From positions 1 to 10,960 of the forward strand of contig SHUN01000049.1 of assembly GCA_009697495.1 (NCBI GenBank): 10,960 nt of DNA. The letters are read 5' to 3'. The stretch comes from Bryobacterales bacterium (GTDB taxonomy: Bacteria; Acidobacteriota; Terriglobia; Bryobacterales; Bryobacteraceae). The position numbers were made by a program, and so were the translations under genes. The notes below the pieces were generated by a model, which was not told where the DNA came from, made no database searches, and saw only the letters and a list, made by a program, of their open reading frames with translations. Positions 1 to 6,090 of the stretch are shown here, in pieces. Position 1 is the stretch's first letter, and each line of letters begins with the position of its first letter.

Positions 1-752
1 CGGGCTATTTGACAGAGCTACTCGCCGGCCGGGCGGAGAAATTTATCACCGCCAACAAGGCCAATCCGTTCTTCCTTTACATGCCATTCAACGCGGTCCA
101 TTGGCCGTTTCAAGGGCCGGGGCGGCCGGAGTCCGTGCGCGACATGAAAAGCTGGTACGACGGCACGCGTTTGGGCGAGTACAAGCCGATGCTGGAGGCG
201 ATGGACGCCGCGGTTGGACGCGTCTTGAACACGCTTGATACATTGGGACTCGCGCAAAATACGCTCGTGATTTTCACCAACGACAATGGCGGCGAGCGGC
301 TGAGCGACAACGGTCCGTTTCGGCATCACAAAGCCACGCTGTGGGAAGGCGGGATTCGTGTCCCTGGGCTGGTTCGATGGCCCGGCAAGGTGCCCAAAGG
401 CAAAACAAACGCCCAGGTCTGCCTGTCCATGGATTTCACTGCGACCATCGCGGCGGCCTGCGGCGCCAAGGCGGTGGATCCGTTCGATGGTATCGACCTT
501 TTGCCGGTCCTCTCGGGGCGTTCGGGCGTACAGGAACGAGATCTGTTTTGGCGGATCAATCAGCCGAATCAGCGCATGCGCGCCGTGCGAAGCGGAAAAT
601 GGAAGTACATTCTGGATGGCGGGATTCATAACATGTATGACTTGTCGAATGACCCGGGAGAGACACGCGACTTGTACTATGTCCACCCGGATGTGGCGGA
701 ACGGTTAAAGAAGAAACTCGAAGATTGGGAGAAGTCACTGGCGAATGTCTAA
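1..752 (+). CDS. Sulfatase (arylsulfatase A-like), 3' part, N-terminus outside window
   Basis: The reading frame is open at the left edge (first whole codon at base 3, reading GYLTELL), so the gene starts upstream and about 249 C-terminal residues are present. It is a type I sulfatase of the alkaline-phosphatase superfamily, which hydrolyses sulfate esters, probably outside the cytoplasm. Visible family marks are the PFFLYMPFNAVHWP block; the metal-ligand segment FTNDNGG, with Asp at 282-284 and Asn at 285-287; a conserved Lys at 330-332 in HHKATLWEGG; then GGIRVPGLVRWPG; and the usual C-terminal block YDLSNDPGETRDLY. The catalytic Cys/Ser motif lies upstream of the window and cannot be checked. 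The DNG form of the metal motif differs from the DHGD form of the next gene, so the two belong to different sulfatase subfamilies and are not a recent duplication. The stop codon overlaps the next start by 8 nt. The substrate is unknown. Confidence 0.93.
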   Translation, partial: GYLTELLAGRAEKFITANKANPFFLYMPFNAVHWPFQGPGRPESVRDMKSWYDGTRLGEYKPMLEAMDAAVGRVLNTLDTLGLAQNTLVIFTNDNGGERLSDNGPFRHHKATLWEGGIRVPGLVRWPGKVPKGKTNAQVCLSMDFTATIAAACGAKAVDPFDGIDLLPVLSGRSGVQERDLFWRINQPNQRMRAVRSGKWKYILDGGIHNMYDLSNDPGETRDLYYVHPDVAERLKKKLEDWEKSLANV

Positions 753-2172
753 TTTGACTCGACGGGCCTTTGTGGCCGCGGCGATTCCAACTCGCCGGCC
801 GAATATCGTATTCCTGATGCCCGATCAGCACCGCTACCACAGCGTCGGCTGTTTGGGAAACAGCGAAGTAAGGACCCCGCATATCGACAAACTCGCAACC
901 GAGGGCGTCACGCTCCATCACACCTTCGCCAACACCCCCGTGTGCTGCCCGGCGCGCGCAATTCTGTTGACGGGGCAGTATTGCCATCGCAACGGAATGA
1001 TCGCCAATGATCTCCGCTTGCGCGAGGAAAGTGTCAGTTTTGCTGAGATTCTAGCGAAAGCCGGGTATCGCACGGGCTTCGTCGGCAAGTGGCATTTGGA
1101 TGGCGGACAACGCGAGCCCGGCTGGGTGCCCCCCGGCCCGCGAAGACAGGGTTTTGAATTCTGGGCGGCGCATCAATGCAGCCATCGCCACTTTGAGAAT
1201 CACTATTTCCGCGATGACCCGAAACCGATCCACTTTGGAAAGTTTGAAGCCGAGGGTTGGGCTGATGTAGCCGTAGAATTTCTTAACGCGGTGAAATCGG
1301 ATAAACGCCCGTTCTATCTAACGGTGCAATGGGGGCCGCCGCATGATCCCTATAAAGCGCCGACGAATTACTCAAAAATGTATGATCCGGCTAAGCTAAC
1401 CATGCGCGCGAATTATCAGCCTGGCAACGTTCCGGCTCCGGCGGCAATTGCTGAGTACTACGGCATGGTGACGGCGATTGACGATCAAGTCGGGCGCTTG
1501 ATGGCGAAGCTCGACGAGTTAGGGCTGCGAGAGAACACGATCGTGCTGTACTCCTCCGATCACGGCGACATGCTCGGCTCGCAGGGAGCCCGGCTGAAGC
1601 GGAAGCCTTGGGAGGAATCGATTCGCGTGCCGGGGTTCATTCGATGGCCCGAACGTGTGAAGGCCGGCGCGCAAAGCGACGTGTTCTTCACCCACGTGGA
1701 TTTCGCCCCAACCCTGCTCGGCATGGCCGGACTCCCGGTGCCGAAAGCAATGCAAGGTAAAGATCTATCGAAACCGATTGTCGAGGGCAAAGGCAAGAGC
1801 CCGGATTCGGCATTCTTCCAGATCTTTGGACCCTACACGGGCGACGGCACCAATGCCGGCTGGCGCGGCGTCCGCACCGCCACGCACATGTACGCGCGGT
1901 ACGCCGATAAGCCTTGGGTTCTTTATGATCTGAAGGCCGATCCCATGCAGCGCAATAACCTGGTCGGCAAGACGCCGGTTGTTCAGGCGGCATTGGAAAA
2001 ACGTCTGGTTCGATGGATGAAAGAAACGGGCGATTCCTGGGCGTTCAATTGGAGCCACAAGCTCGAAGACGCCGGACGCCTCTACAAACACAAGACTTTT
2101 TACACGGTACAGGAGTATCTGGAATGGGCCAAAGAGCATCCCGAATTAGACCCCGAATTAAACAAGGTCTAG
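745..2172 (+). CDS. Sulfatase with formylglycine motif CCPAR
   Basis: Complete 475-residue type I sulfatase. PNIVFLMPDQ (residues 19-28) carries the first metal-binding Asp27. PVCCPARAILLTG (65-77) fits the sulfatase signature, with Cys67 as the residue converted to formylglycine and Arg71 stabilising it. GKWH supplies Lys115 and His117. SSDHGD supplies Asp272 and His273, and Lys287 lies in the following RKPWEES segment. The C-terminal block is YDLKADPMQRNNL. All expected active-site residues are present, so it should be active if a maturase is encoded elsewhere. The start ATG lies inside the end of the upstream sulfatase; a purine-rich GGGAGAAG (727-734) precedes it. The N-terminus SNLTRRAFVAAA looks like a Tat signal, but the hydrophobic stretch is only about eight residues and runs straight into TRRPN, so export is uncertain. 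It probably acts with the neighbouring sulfatase and esterase on a sulfated, acetylated glycan. The specific substrate cannot be read from sequence. Confidence 0.95.
   Translation: MSNLTRRAFVAAAIPTRRPNIVFLMPDQHRYHSVGCLGNSEVRTPHIDKLATEGVTLHHTFANTPVCCPARAILLTGQYCHRNGMIANDLRLREESVSFAEILAKAGYRTGFVGKWHLDGGQREPGWVPPGPRRQGFEFWAAHQCSHRHFENHYFRDDPKPIHFGKFEAEGWADVAVEFLNAVKSDKRPFYLTVQWGPPHDPYKAPTNYSKMYDPAKLTMRANYQPGNVPAPAAIAEYYGMVTAIDDQVGRLMAKLDELGLRENTIVLYSSDHGDMLGSQGARLKRKPWEESIRVPGFIRWPERVKAGAQSDVFFTHVDFAPTLLGMAGLPVPKAMQGKDLSKPIVEGKGKSPDSAFFQIFGPYTGDGTNAGWRGVRTATHMYARYADKPWVLYDLKADPMQRNNLVGKTPVVQAALEKRLVRWMKETGDSWAFNWSHKLEDAGRLYKHKTFYTVQEYLEWAKEHPELDPELNKV
2111..2115 (+). promoter_or_regulatory. Ribosome binding site AGGAG for the sialate O-acetylesterase gene
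   Basis: A consensus AGGAG lies inside the 3' end of the second sulfatase gene, 8 nt before an ATG at 2124. It decides the start of the esterase: the ATG it serves gives a protein that begins with a normal signal peptide, whereas the longer reading from 2013 would put an arginine-rich, non-family sequence in front of it. Confidence 0.7.
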
Positions 2173-3518
2173 CTGCGATCGTATTCGCCGCGGCGCTCCA
2201 CGCCGAAGTCCGCTTGCCGGCCATATTGAGTGATCACATGGTGGTGCAGGCCGGCGTGCCAGTGCGGCTATGGGGCTGGGCGGGGCCGGAAGAAACGGTT
2301 ACGGCCCACATTGGCGCCGCCGCGCCGGTAGTTACAAAGGCTAACGCAGCGGGTAAGTGGCAAGTCTTTCTGCCGAAACTCGCCGCCGGCGGACCTTATA
2401 CGATCACCGTGAATCAGCGAGCGATTCAGGATGTCCTGGCCGGGGACGTCTGGGTCGCCAGCGGGCAATCGAACATGGCGTTCACACTGGCCCGAAGCGA
2501 TGGCGGACCGGAAGAAGCCAAAAAGGCGGCCTTCCCGCGTCTCCGATTTTTCAAGATTCCAAACACGCCCGCGGACACGCCGCAAGACGACGTAACGGGA
2601 ACCTGGGAGGCATTGACGCCGGAAAACGCCGGCAAATATTCCGGCGTCGCCTACCATTTCGCAAAAAGTTTACACTTGGAACGGAAGACGCCGATGGCCA
2701 TAATCCAGACCGCTTGGGGCGGCACGAATTGCCAGGCCTGGACGCGCCGGGAGGCTTTGTCGTCGGACGCAAATCTCGCCGAGTACGTGGGTCGAGCATC
2801 GAAGACGCCGCAGAATGTGGCCAGCGCTTTGTGGAATGGGATGGTCGCGCCGATCACGCTGTATCCGGTCAAGGGGTTCATCTGGTACCAGGGCGAGGCG
2901 AACATGCGGGTCCCCGACGCGGGACTTTATCGCAAGTTGTTTGGCGCGATGATTCAGGACTGGCGGACCCAGTGGGGGCAAGGTGACTTGCCGTTCCTTT
3001 GGGTGCTGCTCGCGCCGTTTGGCGCTCCGGCGGCCGACCTGCCGTTGACGCGGGAATCCCAATTGGAAACGCTGCGCCTGGCCAACGTAGGTTTCGCGAA
3101 TACGATGGGTGTGGGAAACGCCAAGGACATCCATCCGACGAATAAAAAGACCGTCGGCGAACGGTTGGCAAACGCCGCCCGCCGCGTGGCCTACGGCAGC
3201 GCGACGGCTCCAGTGAGCCCCGTGTTTCGGCAGTTGACGGCCGAGGGCGCCGGACTTCGAATGTGGTTCGACAACGCGGGCGCCGGATTGAAAATCGCCG
3301 GCGATCCGGAGTTCGCGTTTGAGATTGCCGGTGAGGACGAGAAATATGTGCCTGCCGACGCAAAGGTGCAGGGGGCGACGGTGTTGGTTTTCGCGCCCTC
3401 GGTGCCGGAGCCCGTCTTCGTGCGGTACGCCTACCGGGATATAGCGCCGGATGCGTTATATTCCGTCGTCGGCGTGCCCGCGGCGCCAGTACGCGCGCGG
3501 CTGGGCCGGCCGAAATGA
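2124..3518 (+). CDS. Sialate O-acetylesterase-like (SASA) SGNH carbohydrate esterase, secreted
   Basis: A 464-residue protein of the SASA/SGNH hydrolase family, which removes acetyl esters from sugars (sialic acid in the named members, plant or microbial polysaccharides in many soil bacteria). The start at 2124 is chosen for its AGGAG and because it gives a basic n-region, a hydrophobic core GLAAIVFAAA and a cleavage site LHA|EV after Ala27. A beta-rich N-terminal part (about 28-108, ILSDHMVVQ...) precedes the catalytic domain. Block I is SGQSNM with nucleophile Ser116; WYQGEAN (254-260) is the central SASA block; KDIHPTNK gives Asp335 and His337 of the triad. The C-terminal 90 residues form a further beta-type extension ending in RLGRPK. 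The first 49 nt overlap the sulfatase gene in another frame, which places it in the same transcript. It is probably periplasmic or extracellular and deacetylates the glycan the two sulfatases act on. Acetyl-xylan or other acetylated glycans are as likely as sialic acid. Confidence 0.92.
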   Translation: MGQRASRIRPRIKQGLAAIVFAAALHAEVRLPAILSDHMVVQAGVPVRLWGWAGPEETVTAHIGAAAPVVTKANAAGKWQVFLPKLAAGGPYTITVNQRAIQDVLAGDVWVASGQSNMAFTLARSDGGPEEAKKAAFPRLRFFKIPNTPADTPQDDVTGTWEALTPENAGKYSGVAYHFAKSLHLERKTPMAIIQTAWGGTNCQAWTRREALSSDANLAEYVGRASKTPQNVASALWNGMVAPITLYPVKGFIWYQGEANMRVPDAGLYRKLFGAMIQDWRTQWGQGDLPFLWVLLAPFGAPAADLPLTRESQLETLRLANVGFANTMGVGNAKDIHPTNKKTVGERLANAARRVAYGSATAPVSPVFRQLTAEGAGLRMWFDNAGAGLKIAGDPEFAFEIAGEDEKYVPADAKVQGATVLVFAPSVPEPVFVRYAYRDIAPDALYSVVGVPAAPVRARLGRPK

Positions 3519-3533
3519 AGACTCAGATTTAAC

Positions 3534-3542
3534 TGATAGAAT
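3534..3542 (+). promoter_or_regulatory. Possible extended -10 promoter element TGATAGAAT
   Basis: In the 70-nt gap after the esterase gene, TG-n-TAGAAT matches an extended -10 box (TAGAAT is 5 of 6 to TATAAT). No good -35 is found 17 nt upstream. It would start a transcript with a leader of about 40 nt for the 3589 gene. No terminator hairpin is seen between the two genes, so read-through from the cassette is also possible. This is a pattern match only. Confidence 0.25.
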
Positions 3543-3588
3543 TTCGGACGCGTTTCTTTTCGATTCCCGCCGATAGACACTATAAGTA

Positions 3589-4998
3589 ATGATGTCTATG
3601 GAAAAGGACTCGATCAGCACCCACCAAAAGGCCGCTCGTGTAAACCACGATCCGACCACCTACGGGGCGTTCGCCGAGATCGGCGCCGCGCAGGAAGTAG
3701 TCGCGTGGTTCTTTCGCAGCGGGCGGGCGTCGGGTACGGTGGCCAAATCGATGTCGGCCTACGACATGGTGGTCTCCGACGCGATCTACGGTCCGTCCAC
3801 CCGTTATGTTAGCCGTCAGCGCCTGCAAAGCATGTTGAATCACGAGTACTCGCTTTTGCAGGAGCGCCTGGACCCGGCGCGCGGCGCCAACACGAAATTC
3901 TTCGCCTTTGCCGATACAGTGGCTACCAATCGCCGCTCCCAGCCAGGCAGCGGCCATGGCTGGCTGGGAATTCGCTTTCAAAATGAGCCCCGCGCCGAGC
4001 CGTCGGAAATCCTGATTCACATCCGCCTGTTGGATCCGGTAACGCTCCGGGAACAGGAAGTAATCGGCATTCTCGGCGTGAATCTCATCTACGGCGCGTT
4101 CTATCTCAACGAGCAGCCGGACGAATTGATCGGCAATTTGATGGATGGGTTGAGCCGCGTTCGCCTGGAAGTCGACATGATCAAGTTTTCCGGCCCGGCC
4201 TTTGAAAAGGTGGACAACCGGCTGATGAGCCTGCAATTGGTCGCGCAAGGGCTCACCGACGCCGCCGTCTTCACCGCTAAAGGCGATGCCGTGGAACCAG
4301 CCGAAATCCTATTCGGACGCCCGATTCTGCTGCAACGCGGAAGTTTCCGGCCAGTCACGAACGTCACCCTGGACATGCTCTATTGCGGCGGCGAGCGGAT
4401 GGTGGCGGATTCAAAGATCGACGAGAAACGCCTTGTGGTCCTGATGGAGATGAGCTTGAAGAACCTCATGCCGTCCGACAAAGTCGACCACGAGGACTTC
4501 ATGGCGCGCGTCGATATTCTGGGCGCGTTGGGGCATCCGGTGATGATTTCCAACTTCTCAGCTTCCTATCGTCTCACCGGATATTTGCGGCGGTACACGA
4601 AACTGCCCATTGGCTACGTCATGGGGCTGGGAACGCTACGGAGTATTTTTCGCGAGGAGTTCTACGCCGATTTAAGCGGTGGAATTCTGGAGGCGCTCGG
4701 GCTGCTGCTGCAGGGGGACACGGCGCTCTACGTCTATCCGATGTGGGATGCCGCCGCCAAAACCCAGGTCAGCGCTGAAAACGACGTCGTCGCCCAAAAC
4801 TTGCAGTACCTTTACCAGCACTTGCTCGAAAACAAACGGATCTGTTCCCTGCCGGTATTCGACCCCGTGGATCTGCCCATCATGCCCGCCGAAATCCTGC
4901 AACGCATCAAATCGGGCGATCCGACGTGGGAGAAGTACGTCCCTCCGCCCGTCGCCGAACGGATTCGTGCGGACAGGCTTTTCGGATTTAACGCCTGA
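3589..4998 (+). CDS. Conserved protein of unknown function (469 aa)
   Basis: I recognise this as a conserved bacterial family but know no established function for it. Family members that I recall are sometimes labelled nicotinate-nucleotide adenylyltransferase; no nucleotidyltransferase HxGH motif is visible here, so I do not transfer that name. Most conserved-looking segments: TYGAFAEIGAAQEV (24-37), WFFRSGRASGT (40-50), SMSAYDMVVSDAIYG (54-68), KFFAFADTV (103-111), GWLGIRF (124-130), then EVIGILGVNLIYGAFYL (157-173), SNFSASYRLTGYL (321-333) and YVMGLGTLRSIFREEFY (343-359). There is no signal peptide or Tat motif, and the short hydrophobic stretches look like a soluble core, so it is probably cytoplasmic. 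Only Cys266 and Cys419 occur, which argues against a metal-cysteine site. Three ATGs lie close together (3589, 3592, 3598) and none has a clear ribosome binding site, so the exact start is uncertain by up to three residues. It follows the esterase by 70 nt on the same strand, but nothing ties it to glycan use. Confidence 0.88.
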   Translation: MMSMEKDSISTHQKAARVNHDPTTYGAFAEIGAAQEVVAWFFRSGRASGTVAKSMSAYDMVVSDAIYGPSTRYVSRQRLQSMLNHEYSLLQERLDPARGANTKFFAFADTVATNRRSQPGSGHGWLGIRFQNEPRAEPSEILIHIRLLDPVTLREQEVIGILGVNLIYGAFYLNEQPDELIGNLMDGLSRVRLEVDMIKFSGPAFEKVDNRLMSLQLVAQGLTDAAVFTAKGDAVEPAEILFGRPILLQRGSFRPVTNVTLDMLYCGGERMVADSKIDEKRLVVLMEMSLKNLMPSDKVDHEDFMARVDILGALGHPVMISNFSASYRLTGYLRRYTKLPIGYVMGLGTLRSIFREEFYADLSGGILEALGLLLQGDTALYVYPMWDAAAKTQVSAENDVVAQNLQYLYQHLLENKRICSLPVFDPVDLPIMPAEILQRIKSGDPTWEKYVPPPVAERIRADRLFGFNA

Positions 4999-5166
4999 AC
5001 TACTTCCTCGCCGCCACCACCATCTCCAGCAATCGCCTTATGCCCCACAACCTCCGTTTGGGGAGGGGACGCCGCCTCTCCGGTAAGCGTCCGTCAGCCG
5101 CGTCTGAGCCAATACAAACAGCAAGTAGCGCAGGAGGATCCACTCATTCTACAGGTAGGTTGACTG

Positions 5167-5175
5167 TGTTATCCT
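5167..5175 (+). promoter_or_regulatory. Possible extended -10 element TGTTATCCT before the dienelactone hydrolase gene
   Basis: TG-T-TATCCT has the extended -10 layout, with TATCCT 4 of 6 to consensus. Transcription starting a few bases on would give a leader of roughly 18 nt containing the AGGAG at 5187-5191. The nearby TTGACT at 5160-5165 is too close to this element to be its -35. Weak evidence. Confidence 0.25.
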
Positions 5176-5186
5176 CAGCCCTGATT

Positions 5187-5191
5187 AGGAG
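5187..5191 (+). promoter_or_regulatory. Ribosome binding site AGGAG for the dienelactone hydrolase gene
   Basis: Consensus AGGAG with an 8-nt spacer to the ATG at 5200. It fixes the start of the gene and so confirms that the roughly 26-residue segment before the twin arginines is translated. Confidence 0.75.
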
Positions 5192-5199
5192 TCTTTTCC

Positions 5200-6090
5200 A
5201 TGGAACGCAAAACCGCCGCGGACTTTCCGCAAGAGCTTTTGAACCTGTTCGACAAGTACGTCCACGGCGACATTGACCGCCGCGGCTTTCTCGAAGGCGC
5301 CCAGCGCTACGCCACCGGCGGCGTCACCGCGGCCATGCTGTTCGAAAGCCTGAAGCCCAACTACGCCTGGGCCCAGCAAATCCCCAAGGACGACGCCCGC
5401 ATCAACGCCGAATACGCCACCGTCCCTTCGCCTCAGGGCAACGGCAGCATCAAGGGCTATCTCGTCCGACCCGCCACGGCCGGCAAAGCGCCCGGCGTCC
5501 TCGTCGTTCATGAAAATCGCGGCCTGAATCCATATATCGAAGACGTCGCCCGCCGCCTCGGAACCGCCGGATTCGTCGCCTTCGCACCCGACGGCTTGAC
5601 CAGCGTTGGCGGCTATCCGGGCAACGATGAGGCCGGCGGGAAGCTATTCGGCACCGTCGATCGCGCCAAAATGGCCGAAGATTTCATTGCCGCCGCGAAT
5701 TGGCTGAAAGGCCGCGAAGATTGCACCGGAAAACTCGGCGCAGTCGGCTTCTGTTTCGGCGGCGGTGTCTGTAACATGCTCGCCGTTCGCCTCGGCGCCG
5801 AACTTTCCGCCGCCGTCCCTTTCTATGGCGCGCAAGCCACCGCCGCCGACGCCGCTAAAATAAAGGCCTCGCTGATGCTCCAATACGCCGAACTCGACAC
5901 GCGGATCAACGGCGGCTGGCCGGCCTATGAAGCAGCGCTGAAGGCCAATAAAGTCACTTACTCAGCGTATATCTATGAAAAGACCAATCACGGTTTCCAT
6001 AACGACACCACCCCCCGCTACGACGAAGCCGCGGCAAAGCTCGCCTGGACCAGAACGCTCGACTTCTTCAAAACGCACTTAAAGAGCTAA
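5200..6090 (+). CDS. Dienelactone hydrolase family protein, Tat-type N-terminus
   Basis: A 296-residue alpha/beta-hydrolase of the dienelactone hydrolase family (YghX-like branch), complete at both ends. Named members open cyclic dienelactones in chloroaromatic breakdown; this branch has no settled substrate. The catalytic triad is visible: Cys185 in the nucleophile elbow GFCFGGG, Asp233 in AELDTRING and His264 in TNHGFHND. VVHENRGLNPYIED carries the conserved Glu that holds the cysteine in dienelactone hydrolases. The N-terminus has an unusually long n-region, then DRRGFLEGAQ with twin arginines 27-28, a moderately hydrophobic stretch, and Ala-Trp-Ala (56-58) as a possible cleavage site; this segment resembles that of relatives I recall. 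It is probably exported folded to the periplasm. It stands alone on the + strand with its own AGGAG, and its stop overlaps the stop of the convergent oxidoreductase gene by 4 nt. The family call is firm; the reaction is not known. Confidence 0.92.
   Translation: MERKTAADFPQELLNLFDKYVHGDIDRRGFLEGAQRYATGGVTAAMLFESLKPNYAWAQQIPKDDARINAEYATVPSPQGNGSIKGYLVRPATAGKAPGVLVVHENRGLNPYIEDVARRLGTAGFVAFAPDGLTSVGGYPGNDEAGGKLFGTVDRAKMAEDFIAAANWLKGREDCTGKLGAVGFCFGGGVCNMLAVRLGAELSAAVPFYGAQATAADAAKIKASLMLQYAELDTRINGGWPAYEAALKANKVTYSAYIYEKTNHGFHNDTTPRYDEAAAKLAWTRTLDFFKTHLKS

Larger units (their letters stand above)
4999..5199. other. 201-nt gap with GC-rich hairpin and possible gene remnant
   Basis: No convincing complete gene lies here. 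GGAGGGG (5062-5068) can pair with CCTCTCC (5075-5081) around a 6-nt loop, with one G-T wobble. No T-tract follows, so it is not a standard intrinsic terminator, though it could stall transcription after the 4998 stop. On the - strand a reading frame ends at a TAG at 5002-5000 with a coding-like tail (RRLLEMVVAARK). Further upstream a different - strand frame reads WILLRYLLFVLAQ and then TRLTDAYRR. This suggests a decayed, frame-shifted gene end or an intergenic repeat. A second AGGAGG at about 5131-5136 has no start codon suitably placed after it on the + strand. Confidence 0.3.

Noticed and set aside
2013..2123. Upstream extension of the esterase reading frame
   Set aside because: It would overlap the sulfatase by 160 nt and give an arginine-rich non-family leader. 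The AGGAG-preceded ATG at 2124 gives a proper signal peptide.
3581..3586. TATAAG as a -10 box for the 3589 gene
   Set aside because: It lies only two bases before the first ATG and has no -35; it would need a leaderless transcript from a later ATG. The element at 3534-3542 is better placed.
3589..4998. Nicotinate-nucleotide adenylyltransferase label for the 469-residue protein
   Set aside because: No HxGH or other nucleotidyltransferase motif is visible, and the length does not suit the family.
5062..5081. Intrinsic terminator after the 4998 stop
   Set aside because: A stem exists, but no T-tract follows it. It is recorded only as a hairpin within the gap.
5160..5165. TTGACT as a -35 box before the dienelactone hydrolase gene
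   Set aside because: Sixteen to eighteen bases downstream there is no acceptable -10, only sequence that merges with the ribosome binding site.
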